A stretch of 52,337 nt of DNA from Polaribacter sp. (GTDB taxonomy: Bacteria > Bacteroidota > Bacteroidia > Flavobacteriales > Flavobacteriaceae): the NCBI GenBank assembly GCA_029250685.1, contig JAQXEU010000011.1:1-52337 (forward strand), written 5' to 3'. The notes under the pieces are model-generated. The model saw nothing but the letters and a program-made list of their open reading frames with translations, made no database searches and was not told the origin of the DNA. This document shows, piece after piece, positions 9,007-17,415 of this stretch; position 1 is the stretch's first letter, and each line of letters starts with the position of its first letter. The translations under genes were made by a program, and so were the position numbers.

Positions 9007-10218
9007 ATGAGACTACACAGAAATTTAACATACGCAGTAATAGATAGTTTGCGCGATGTTTTTAATGAAGGAGAATATGCTGGAAAAGCAGTAGAAAAAG
9101 CATTAAAAAGAGATAAACGTTGGGGAAGTAGAGACCGTAAATTTGTTGCTGAAACTATTTATGAAATTGTTAGATGGAAACGTTTATATGCAGAAATTGC
9201 GAATGTAAACGAACCATTTGATAGACCAAACTTGTGGAGATTATTCACCGTTTGGTGTGTTTTAAAAGGAATTGCATTACCCGATTGGAATCAAATTGAA
9301 GAAACACCTACAAGAAGAATTAAAGGGAAATTTGACGAACTTTCTAAGATTAGAAAATACAGAGAATCTATTCCAGATTGGATGGATGAATTGTGTGTTT
9401 CTGAATTGGGAGAAGAGCTTTGGACGAAAGAAATGGCTACTTTAAACACACAAGCAGATGTAGTTTTAAGAGTAAATACCTTAAATATTTCAAGGGAAAA
9501 TTTACAAAAAGAATTAGAGCAAGAAAGTATTTTTACAGAAATACTTCCAAATCACCCAGATGCATTAAAATTAGTCGAACGTGCTAATGTTTTTAGAACA
9601 GAAGCTTTTAAAAAAGGCTTTTTTGAAGTTCAAGATGCTTCTTCACAATTAGTTGCGGCGTATTTAGATGTCCAACCAGGAATGAAGGTTGTTGATACGT
9701 GTGCTGGTGCTGGTGGAAAAACATTGCACTTATCAGCATTAATGCAAAACAAAGGACAAATTATTGCCATGGATATTTACGAAAGTAAACTCCGTAAATT
9801 AAAAGTTAGAGCAAAAAGAAATAAAGCGCATAATATTGATTTAAAAGAAATAAATTCAACCAAAGTAATTAAGAAATTGCACAATAAAGCAGACAGGGTT
9901 TTAATTGATGCCCCTTGTTCTGGATTGGGTGTTTTAAGAAGAAATCCAGATTCTAAATGGAAATTACAACCAGAATTTATCGACAATATTAAAAAAATAC
10001 AACAAGAAGTTTTACAAAGCTATTCTAAAATGGTAAAACCTGGCGGAAAGTTAGTGTATGCTACTTGTTCTGTATTACCTTCTGAAAATCAAGAACAAGT
10101 TGATAAATTCTTAACATCAGAATCAGGAAAAGAATTTACATTTGTTAAAGATGAAAAAATATTAGCTTCAGAATCTGGTTATGATGGATTCTATATGGCT
10201 TTGCTTGAAAAAAAATAA
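9007..10218 (+). CDS. rsmB: RsmB/NOP family rRNA m5C methyltransferase
   Basis: Transfers a methyl group from S-adenosylmethionine to C5 of a cytosine, in the class of RsmB, which acts on 16S rRNA. The 403-residue protein has an N-terminal NusB-like helical region (about 1-140, with KRDKRWGSRDRKFVAE), then the Rossmann fold with SAM motif DTCAGAGGKT (about 229-238). The two family cysteines are in PCSGLG (about residue 304) and ATCSVLPSEN (about 353); the second makes the covalent link to the base and the first releases the product. It stands between the DUF916-like gene and the secreted nuclease and has its own -7 element. The exact target base in this organism is inferred from the family. 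Confidence 0.88.
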   Translation: MRLHRNLTYAVIDSLRDVFNEGEYAGKAVEKALKRDKRWGSRDRKFVAETIYEIVRWKRLYAEIANVNEPFDRPNLWRLFTVWCVLKGIALPDWNQIEETPTRRIKGKFDELSKIRKYRESIPDWMDELCVSELGEELWTKEMATLNTQADVVLRVNTLNISRENLQKELEQESIFTEILPNHPDALKLVERANVFRTEAFKKGFFEVQDASSQLVAAYLDVQPGMKVVDTCAGAGGKTLHLSALMQNKGQIIAMDIYESKLRKLKVRAKRNKAHNIDLKEINSTKVIKKLHNKADRVLIDAPCSGLGVLRRNPDSKWKLQPEFIDNIKKIQQEVLQSYSKMVKPGGKLVYATCSVLPSENQEQVDKFLTSESGKEFTFVKDEKILASESGYDGFYMALLEKK

Positions 10219-10251
10219 ATCTTGTGCTTTTATTGCTATAAGTACAAGATT
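10218..10251 (+). terminator. hairpin after rsmB, weak terminator
   Basis: AATCTTGTGCTT (10218-10229) pairs with AAGTACAAGATT (10240-10251) over 12 pairs with one G-T wobble. An A-rich stretch rather than a T-run follows, so termination is uncertain; it may instead stabilise the 3' end. Confidence 0.4.
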
Positions 10252-10278
10252 AAAAACTATTGAAAAAGAAATTATATT

Positions 10279-12486
10279 ATGATTAAGAGACTACTCTTTT
10301 TTGTGTACTTATTTGTGTCAACAATTTTAGTTGGACAACAAACGTACTATAGTGATGTTGACTTAACAAAAACAGGTCTTGCTTTAAAATCTGCTCTAGC
10401 AACTAAAATAATAAATACACATACAAATAAACTAGATTACACACCAGATATCTGGACAGCTAGTAAAATTACTGATGCAAATTTGACAAATGCCAATCAA
10501 GTAATTTTATTTTATGGTTGGGAAAATGCTACAGATGGTGATGCAACAAACGACTTATACAGAGATAACACTTTACAAGATACTGGAAATGGCCAAACTT
10601 TTAGATGGAATAGAGAACACGTGTATTCTAAATCTTTAGCGAATCCTTTATTGGCAACCGATGATCCTGGGCCAGGAACAGATGCACATAATTTGCGTCC
10701 AGCAGATAGGACTAGAAACTCTCAAAGAAATAATTTTAAATTTGGTGAAGGTTCTGGTACACCATCTGGATTCTCTTCAGTTACATATTCTGGACCATCT
10801 GGACCAAATACAAATGCTTGGTTTCCTGGTGATGAATGGAAAGGTGATGTTGCTAGAATTGTAATGTATATGTATTTACGTTATGGAAATCAATGTTTAC
10901 CAACTGGTGTTGGTGTTGGTAATAATGCTCTTACACCTGATGATATGATTGATTTGTTTTTAAAATGGAATGTAGAAGATCCTGTTTCTGATGTAGAAAA
11001 AGCAAGAAACACATATCATGGAAATACATCAATTACAACAGCACAAGGAAATAGAAATCCATTTATTGATAATCCATATTTAGCTACAAGAATTTGGGGT
11101 GGTGACTCTGCTCAAGATCTTTGGGGAATTTACACTAGTTCAGATACTGAAGCACCTACTACTCCAACAAATGTTGTTGCTAGTAATCAGGCTACAACTT
11201 CAATGACTTTAACTTGGACAGCTTCTACAGATAATGTTGGTGTAACAGGCTATAATGTTTACGTAAATAATGTATTAACTTCACAAACAGCGAACACAAC
11301 GATCTCTGTTACTAATTTAGTTCCTAATACTTCTTATGCTTTTACAATTGAAGCAAAAGATTTAATTAACAATAAATCTGCTAAAAGTACAGTTATAAAT
11401 TCTTCAACATTGCAAGATTCACAAGCACCAACTGTACCTGCAAATATTGTAGCAAGTAATATTTCTGGTACAACATTTAAAGCAACTTGGAGTGCTTCTA
11501 CTGACGATACTGCTGTAACAGGTTATGATATTTTTGTTGATGCAACTTTTAAAGCAACAACAACAGATTTAAATTATACCGTAACTGGTTTAGCCAATTC
11601 TACAACATATACAATTACAGTTTTAGCAAAAGATGCTGCGAATAATAAATCAGCGCAAAGTACTGGTGTAAATGTTACAACCACAGATGGTGCTTCAAAC
11701 GGAGTAACAGAGTTATTTATTTCAGAATATGTTGAACCTGATGGAGGAAGTAATAAAGCCATAGAAATTGTTAACCTAACTAGTGCTTCATTCAATTTAG
11801 CTGGTTATTCAATAAAAAAACAATCAAACGGTGGTTCATGGGTTGATGATTTACCATTAAATAAAACTGATTATTTAGTAAACGCTTCTACAACAAGTAT
11901 TTTACCAAATGAAGTATTTGTAATTATTCATGGAGATAATAATAATGCTACATTAACAAGTAATGCAGATCTAGTTGTTCCAAACAATAGTGCTGCTCCA
12001 TATAAATTTGGCTCACCTCTAAACTTTAACGGAAACGATCCTGTAGGTTTATTTAAAAATGGAATTTTAATTGACATTGTTGGTGAAAGCGGTAACTCAA
12101 GCAAACATATTGAAGATATCACTTTACGCAGAAAGAGTACTATTTCAGGACCTAAAGTAACATATGATCCTAATGAATGGGATGTTTTAGCAAAGAATAC
12201 TTTTGATGGAATCGGTAGTCACACTGCTACTTTAAGTTTAGAAAAAATTGATAATACCTTATTCAGGTTATACCCAAATCCTGTAAATGGTGCTACATTA
12301 AATATTGTAAACCCTACTTCTACTAAAATTAATGAATTAAGAATATTTACCATAAACGGAAAACAAGTAATTTCAATTCAAAATCCAAGTTCTTCTGTAA
12401 CTATTAAAGACATATCAAGCGGAATATATATTGTCAAATTTATTTCTAATAAAGGAACTAGTATAAAGAAACTGATAAAAAACTAA
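10279..12486 (+). CDS. secreted endonuclease I with Fn3, lamin-tail and T9SS sorting domains
   Basis: A 735-residue exported nuclease that probably digests extracellular DNA for nutrients or phosphate. In order: signal peptide (about 1-19); an endonuclease I (EndA/NucM) domain (about 20-290) with the catalytic REHVYSKS (about 112) and DAHNLRPAD (about 134) motifs and a GDVARIVMYM helix; two fibronectin type III domains (about 292-380 and 384-470); a lamin-tail domain (from about 476, LFISEYVEPDGG); and a C-terminal type A sorting domain with YPNPVNG at about 664 and a basic KKLIKN end. The sorting domain sends the protein through the type IX secretion system to the surface or medium. A strong terminator follows. 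Confidence 0.92.
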   Translation: MIKRLLFFVYLFVSTILVGQQTYYSDVDLTKTGLALKSALATKIINTHTNKLDYTPDIWTASKITDANLTNANQVILFYGWENATDGDATNDLYRDNTLQDTGNGQTFRWNREHVYSKSLANPLLATDDPGPGTDAHNLRPADRTRNSQRNNFKFGEGSGTPSGFSSVTYSGPSGPNTNAWFPGDEWKGDVARIVMYMYLRYGNQCLPTGVGVGNNALTPDDMIDLFLKWNVEDPVSDVEKARNTYHGNTSITTAQGNRNPFIDNPYLATRIWGGDSAQDLWGIYTSSDTEAPTTPTNVVASNQATTSMTLTWTASTDNVGVTGYNVYVNNVLTSQTANTTISVTNLVPNTSYAFTIEAKDLINNKSAKSTVINSSTLQDSQAPTVPANIVASNISGTTFKATWSASTDDTAVTGYDIFVDATFKATTTDLNYTVTGLANSTTYTITVLAKDAANNKSAQSTGVNVTTTDGASNGVTELFISEYVEPDGGSNKAIEIVNLTSASFNLAGYSIKKQSNGGSWVDDLPLNKTDYLVNASTTSILPNEVFVIIHGDNNNATLTSNADLVVPNNSAAPYKFGSPLNFNGNDPVGLFKNGILIDIVGESGNSSKHIEDITLRRKSTISGPKVTYDPNEWDVLAKNTFDGIGSHTATLSLEKIDNTLFRLYPNPVNGATLNIVNPTSTKINELRIFTINGKQVISIQNPSSSVTIKDISSGIYIVKFISNKGTSIKKLIKN

Positions 12487-12489
12487 ACA

Positions 12490-12521
12490 AAAAGAGCGGC
12501 TAATTAGCCGCTTTTTTTTTG
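12490..12521 (+). terminator. Rho-independent terminator after the secreted nuclease
   Basis: Perfect inverted repeat AGCGGCTAATTAGCCGCT (12495-12512) followed by an unbroken T-run of nine. Confidence 0.9.
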
Positions 12522-12588
12522 TTTAAAACATCGTGAATAACTCTTAAAATCGTCATAGCTTTTAAATGACTTATTCAAGGATTTATAT

Positions 12589-12596
12589 TAAATTTG
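12589..12596 (+). promoter_or_regulatory. -7 element of a probable purL promoter
   Basis: TAAATTTG matches TAnnTTTG, 33 bases before the purL ATG. No good -33 TTG is visible. I see no purine riboswitch fold in the short leader. Confidence 0.5.
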
Positions 12597-12629
12597 CATT
12601 ATACAAAACAACACACAAACACATACTAA

Positions 12630-15600
12630 ATGATTCATTTCTTTGGAAACCAAGACAGCAAAGTATTCGCTGTTCAAACAGTAAAAGAATTATCTGCTGA
12701 AAACACAAGCAAATTAAACTGGCTTTTTGGCAATCAACCTAAAATAAACGCAGCGTCTTTAGACGCTTTTTTTATTGGTCCTCGTGCAGCAATGATTACT
12801 CCTTGGAGTACAAATGCAGTAGAAATCACCCAAAATATGGGCATTGACGGAATTATTAGAATTGAAGAATTTGTTGCCTCAACATCAGGTTTCAAGGATT
12901 TTGATCCAATGATTTCTCAAAAATTTGAAAGCTTACATCAAGCTGTTTTTACAGTTGATGTAACACCAGAAAAAGTATTAGAAATAGACGATATTGCAGC
13001 ATACAATCAAGAAGAAGGATTGGCTTTAAATAGTGAAGAGGTTCAATATTTAAAAAACTTAGCAACTAAACTCGGAAGAAAATTAACAGATTCTGAAGTA
13101 TTCGGATTTAGCCAAGTAAATTCAGAACATTGTAGACATAAAATTTTCAATGGAACATTTGTTATTGATGGTACTGAAAAACCAGTTTCATTATTTAAAA
13201 TGATTCGTAAAACTTCAGAAACACATCCAAACGATATTGTTTCTGCATATAAAGATAATGTTGCTTTTGTAAAAGGTCCAAAAGTGGAACAATTCGCTCC
13301 TAAAAGTGCAGACAAACCAGATTATTACGAAATTAAAGAATACGAATCTGTCATTTCTTTAAAAGCAGAAACACACAATTTTCCAACAACAGTTGAGCCT
13401 TTTAATGGAGCTGCAACTGGTTCTGGAGGAGAAATTAGAGACAGATTGGCTGGCGGAAAAGGTTCTTTACCTTTAGCAGGAACAGCGGTATATATGACTT
13501 CTTATTCTCGTTTAGAAGACAATCGCCCTTGGGAACAAGCGGTTGAAGAACGTAATTGGTTGTATCAAACACCAATGGATATTTTAATAAAAGCTTCAAA
13601 CGGAGCATCAGATTTTGGAAATAAATTCGGACAACCTTTAATTACAGGTTCTGTGTTAACCTTTGAGCACGAAGAAGACGCAAGAAAACTTGGTTTTGAT
13701 AAAGTAATTATGCAAGCGGGTGGAATTGGCTACGGAAAGGCTGAACAAGCTTTAAAAGACACGCCAGAAGAAGGCGATAAAATTGTAATTCTTGGTGGTG
13801 ATAATTATAGGATTGGAATGGGTGGCGCTGCAGTTTCATCAGCTGACACTGGAGAGTTTGAATCAGGAATTGAATTAAATGCTATTCAACGTTCGAATCC
13901 AGAAATGCAAAAAAGAGCTTCTAATGCTATTCGTGGAATGGTTGAAGCAGACATCAATCCGATTGTTTCCATTCATGATCATGGAGCTGGTGGGCATTTA
14001 AATTGTTTATCAGAACTGGTTGAAGAAACTGGTGGTAATATCGACTTAGATAAATTGCCTGTTGGAGATCCTACATTATCAGCAAAAGAAATTATTGGTA
14101 ACGAATCTCAAGAAAGGATGGGATTAGTTATCGGTCAAAAAAACATTGATACATTAAAAAGAATTGCAGATCGTGAACGTTCACCAATGTATACAGTTGG
14201 TGATGTTACCAACGATCATAAATTCACATTTCAATCTAAAACTACTGGAGAAAAACCAATGGATTTAGAGTTACATGATATGTTTGGAAGTTCACCTAAA
14301 ACGATCATGACAGACAAAACTATCGACAGAAAATATCAGGACTTAATCTATTCTAAAGAAAATTTCAAAAATTATTTAGAACAAGTTTTACAGTTAGAAG
14401 CTGTAGCTTGTAAAGATTGGTTGACAAATAAAGTAGATCGTTGTGTTGGCGGTAAAGTTGCCAAACAACAATGTGTTGGTCCATTACAAATTCCGTTAAA
14501 TAACGTTGGTGTAATGGCGTTAGACTATAAAGGCAAAGAAGGGATAGCAACTTCAATTGGCCACTCTCCTATTTCAGGTTTAATTGATCCAGTTGCAGGA
14601 AGTAAAAACTCAATTGCAGAATCTTTAACAAACCTAATTTGGGCACCTTTAAAAGGTAACTTAAAAGGAGTTTCTCTTTCTGCAAATTGGATGTGGCCTT
14701 GTAAAAATGAAGGTGAAGATGCAAGATTATTTAAAGCTGTTGAGGCAATTTCTGAGTTTGCAATCGATTTAGGAATCAATGTTCCGACTGGAAAAGATTC
14801 TTTATCTATGAAGCAGAAATACAAGAATGAAGAAGTAATTTCTCCTGGAACTGTAATAATATCCGCTGCTGCAAATTGTACTAATATCGCCAATGTTATA
14901 GAGCCAGTTTTACAACAAAACAAAGGATCAATTTATTACATCAATTTATCTGAAGATACTTATAAGTTAGGTGGAAGTTCTTTTTCTCAAATATTAAACA
15001 GAATCGGTAAAGAAGCTCCATCAATATTAAATAATGAAAGTTTTAAAAACACATTTAATACTATTCAAGAATTAATAAAAGCTAGTAAAATTGTTGCTGG
15101 GCATGATGTTGCTTCTGGTGGGTTAATTACCACGTTATTAGAACTTTGTTTTGCTGATAATAATTTAGGAGCTGATTACGATTTAACTTCTTTAAATGAA
15201 AATGATTCATTAAAAGTATTATTTGCTGAAAACTCAGGAATTGTTTTTCAAGCTACAGATGATTCAGTAGAAACTATTTTAAACAATGCAAAAGTTGCTT
15301 TTCATAAAATTGGTTCTGTAAATAATTCAGGAAACGTTATTATCAAAAATAATGCTGAGGCATTTACCTTATCTGTTTCAGAAATGAGAAGTGTTTGGTA
15401 CAATACATCGTATCTATTAGATCAAAGGCAAACTGCAAATGGATTGGCAAAAGCAAGAATTCAAAACTTTGCAAATCAGCCATTACAATATACTTTTCCA
15501 ACTCAATTTACTGGGAAACTTCCGGTAATTGATACAAGTAAACCAAGACCAAAAGCAGCTATTTTAAGAGAAAAAGGATCTAACTCTGAACGTGAAATGG

Positions 15601-16298
15601 CAAACGCCATGTATTTAGCTGGGTTTGACGTTAAAGATGTTCATATGACCGATTTAATTTCTGGTCGTGAAAATCTTGAAGACATTCAGTTTTTAGGAGC
15701 AGTTGGCGGTTTTTCTAATTCAGACGTATTAGGTTCAGCAAAAGGTTGGGCTGGCGCAATTAAATACAACGAAAAAGCAAATACCGTTATCAATAATTTC
15801 TTTAAAAGAGAAGATACATTATCTGTTGGGATTTGTAACGGATGTCAACTATTCATGGAATTAGAATTGATCAATCCTGAACATAATGTTCATGGGAAAA
15901 TGTTACATAATGATTCTAAAAAACACGAAAGTGCTTTTACATCAGTTAAAGTTCAAGAAAACAACTCTATTATGTTATCTAGTTTAGCTGAAAGTACTTT
16001 AGGAGTTTGGATTTCTCACGGAGAAGGAAAGTTTCATCTTCCAGAAAATGAAGATAATTACAATATTGTTGCAAAATATGGTTATGATTCTTATCCTTCA
16101 AATCCGAATGGATCTGATTACAATACTGCTATGATGTGTGATACAACAGGTCGTCATTTAGTAATGATGCCTCACATTGAGCGTTCTACATTTCAATGGA
16201 ACTGGGCTAATTACCCTGCAGGTAGAAAAGATGAAGTTTCACCTTGGTTAGAAGCCTTTACAAATGCTAAAAACTGGGTTGTAAATATCAATCAATAA
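12630..16298 (+). CDS. purL: phosphoribosylformylglycinamidine synthase (large, single-chain PurL)
   Basis: Catalyses step four of de novo purine synthesis: FGAR plus glutamine and ATP gives FGAM. At 1222 residues this is the long single-chain form with synthetase and glutaminase in one protein. Visible parts: an N-terminal PurS-like region, a linker, then two AIR-synthase-like halves with VNSEHCRHK and AETHNFPTTVEPF (ATP site), GGxGYG-type loops and DHGAGG. The C-terminal glutamine amidotransferase has its nucleophile in GICNGCQLFMEL (about residue 1069) and His/Glu in the MPHIERS region near the end. It forms its own transcription unit: -7 element upstream, terminator right after. Confidence 0.98.
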   Translation: MIHFFGNQDSKVFAVQTVKELSAENTSKLNWLFGNQPKINAASLDAFFIGPRAAMITPWSTNAVEITQNMGIDGIIRIEEFVASTSGFKDFDPMISQKFESLHQAVFTVDVTPEKVLEIDDIAAYNQEEGLALNSEEVQYLKNLATKLGRKLTDSEVFGFSQVNSEHCRHKIFNGTFVIDGTEKPVSLFKMIRKTSETHPNDIVSAYKDNVAFVKGPKVEQFAPKSADKPDYYEIKEYESVISLKAETHNFPTTVEPFNGAATGSGGEIRDRLAGGKGSLPLAGTAVYMTSYSRLEDNRPWEQAVEERNWLYQTPMDILIKASNGASDFGNKFGQPLITGSVLTFEHEEDARKLGFDKVIMQAGGIGYGKAEQALKDTPEEGDKIVILGGDNYRIGMGGAAVSSADTGEFESGIELNAIQRSNPEMQKRASNAIRGMVEADINPIVSIHDHGAGGHLNCLSELVEETGGNIDLDKLPVGDPTLSAKEIIGNESQERMGLVIGQKNIDTLKRIADRERSPMYTVGDVTNDHKFTFQSKTTGEKPMDLELHDMFGSSPKTIMTDKTIDRKYQDLIYSKENFKNYLEQVLQLEAVACKDWLTNKVDRCVGGKVAKQQCVGPLQIPLNNVGVMALDYKGKEGIATSIGHSPISGLIDPVAGSKNSIAESLTNLIWAPLKGNLKGVSLSANWMWPCKNEGEDARLFKAVEAISEFAIDLGINVPTGKDSLSMKQKYKNEEVISPGTVIISAAANCTNIANVIEPVLQQNKGSIYYINLSEDTYKLGGSSFSQILNRIGKEAPSILNNESFKNTFNTIQELIKASKIVAGHDVASGGLITTLLELCFADNNLGADYDLTSLNENDSLKVLFAENSGIVFQATDDSVETILNNAKVAFHKIGSVNNSGNVIIKNNAEAFTLSVSEMRSVWYNTSYLLDQRQTANGLAKARIQNFANQPLQYTFPTQFTGKLPVIDTSKPRPKAAILREKGSNSEREMANAMYLAGFDVKDVHMTDLISGRENLEDIQFLGAVGGFSNSDVLGSAKGWAGAIKYNEKANTVINNFFKREDTLSVGICNGCQLFMELELINPEHNVHGKMLHNDSKKHESAFTSVKVQENNSIMLSSLAESTLGVWISHGEGKFHLPENEDNYNIVAKYGYDSYPSNPNGSDYNTAMMCDTTGRHLVMMPHIERSTFQWNWANYPAGRKDEVSPWLEAFTNAKNWVVNINQ

Positions 16299-16309
16299 AA
16301 ATTTAAAGA

Positions 16310-16338
16310 AACCAATTGAAACTCAATTGGTTTTTTTA
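16310..16338 (+). terminator. Rho-independent terminator after purL
   Basis: AACCAATTGA (16310-16319), loop AAC, TCAATTGGTT (16323-16332), then a T-run. Confidence 0.85.
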
Positions 16339-16399
16339 TTACAAAGTGTCACATTTTAATATTTGTTTTGTCTTTACTACAAACATAAAAGAATCAATT

Positions 16400-17167
16400 A
16401 TGAAAAATATTACAAATTTAACAGGAATTATTATCTGTTTTTTATTCACTACGACAATTATAGCACAAACAAGAGTTAATGCTTCTGATATTATGAGAGA
16501 TATTAAAAGCGGAAAAAACATTGCATATAATAATGTAACAATTGTAGGTGATTTGGATTTTACTTTTATGGATGAGCAATTAAATAAATTGCCTAAAAGA
16601 AAAAGACGTTTTTGGAATAATTCTAATAATAAAATCGAAAAACAAATTACAGGAAAAGTTTCGTTCAAAAACTGTACGTTCGTAGATAACGTTTTTGCAT
16701 ATATACATGACGAAGACTCAGGTTATACATTTGTCGCTAATTTTGACGATGTCGCAATCTTTAAAAATTGTGTTTTTAAAGAAATGGCAATGTTTAAATA
16801 TTCTAATTTTAGAACAAATGCAGACTTTTCTGACAGTAAATTTAACGGAGATTCTACTTTTAAGTACGCAAAATTCAGAAAAGATATTAGTTTTTTAAAT
16901 ACAATTTTCGAAGAGGAATCTACATTTAAATACACTGTTTTCGATAACAATGTGAGTTTTGCGAGTGCTATTTTTAAAGAATCAGCAACTTTTAAATACA
17001 CTAAATTTAAAGACGGTGTTTCTTTCAATAAAACTCGTTTTGAAGAAGATTTAGATTTTAAATATACTAAAGTAAGAGGGAAATTTGATATCACTGGAAT
17101 GCATGTAGAATATGATGTTGATTCAAAATACGCGAGTATAAACGGCAATAAATTTAGTTATCAGTAA
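16400..17167 (+). CDS. exported pentapeptide-repeat-like protein
   Basis: A 255-residue protein with a signal peptide (about 1-24, cleavage near IIAQ), so it acts in the periplasm or outer membrane. From about residue 85 the chain is a right-handed-helix type repeat in which FKYxxF and SFxxxxF blocks alternate about every ten residues: STFKYAKF, STFKYTVF, ATFKYTKF, LDFKYTKV. This fits degenerate pentapeptide repeats (an A/F/Y residue every five). A conserved N-terminal DIMRDIKSGKNIAYNN block precedes the repeats. Function unknown. An in-frame ATG at 16316 lies inside the purL terminator and would bury the signal peptide, so I chose 16400. Hairpins follow the gene. Confidence 0.8.
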   Translation: MKNITNLTGIIICFLFTTTIIAQTRVNASDIMRDIKSGKNIAYNNVTIVGDLDFTFMDEQLNKLPKRKRRFWNNSNNKIEKQITGKVSFKNCTFVDNVFAYIHDEDSGYTFVANFDDVAIFKNCVFKEMAMFKYSNFRTNADFSDSKFNGDSTFKYAKFRKDISFLNTIFEEESTFKYTVFDNNVSFASAIFKESATFKYTKFKDGVSFNKTRFEEDLDFKYTKVRGKFDITGMHVEYDVDSKYASINGNKFSYQ

Positions 17168-17173
17168 AAAAAC

Positions 17174-17263
17174 AGGTATTTATACCTATTGACTAAACTT
17201 AACTAACGATATATCTTGCAGGGGTGTAATTTAGATCCCTGAAAAAGATGTAATAGTTTAGTC
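17174..17263 (+). other. nested inverted repeats, possible structured RNA or 3' end
   Basis: First a compact hairpin AGGTATTTATACCT (17174-17187). Then an outer stem GACTAAACT (17191-17199) with AGTTTAGTC (17255-17263), enclosing an inner CAGGG (17219-17223) and CCCTG (17237-17241). There is no long open frame here. It could be a structured 3' UTR of the pentapeptide gene, a small RNA, or chance pairing. Confidence 0.35.
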
Positions 17264-17299
17264 TAAGTGAAGTTAGGGGTTTACTTATTCTTATCTAAG

Positions 17300-17328
17300 A
17301 GCTGACTTTATTAAAAATAAAGTCAGCT
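17300..17328 (+). terminator. strong hairpin without T-run
   Basis: AGCTGACTTTATT (17300-17312), loop AAA, AATAAAGTCAGCT (17316-17328): a perfect 13-bp stem. No T-run follows, so it may protect a 3' end or be a regulatory stem rather than a classical terminator. Confidence 0.45.
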
Positions 17329-17353
17329 TATATTAATCTTTCTATTCATATAA

Positions 17354-17389
17354 AAAAAGTGTTATCAAATTATTTGGTAGCACTTTTTT
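17354..17389 (+). terminator. Rho-independent terminator upstream of the acyl-CoA synthetases
   Basis: AAAAAGTGTTATCAA pairs with TTGGTAGCACTTTTT (two G-T pairs) and ends in six T. It ends 26 bases before the synthetase ATG and closes the preceding transcription unit. Confidence 0.65.
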
Positions 17390-17415
17390 ATTTATATTGC
17401 TTTAATATTTTATGT

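Noticed and set aside
12521..12629. Purine riboswitch upstream of purL
   Set aside because: The leader is short and no conserved riboswitch loops were seen.
14525..14923. 132-codon minus-strand frame inside purL
   Set aside because: Shadow of a strongly conserved purL segment.
16316..16399. ATG-led extension of the pentapeptide gene
   Set aside because: Lies in the purL terminator and would hide the signal peptide.
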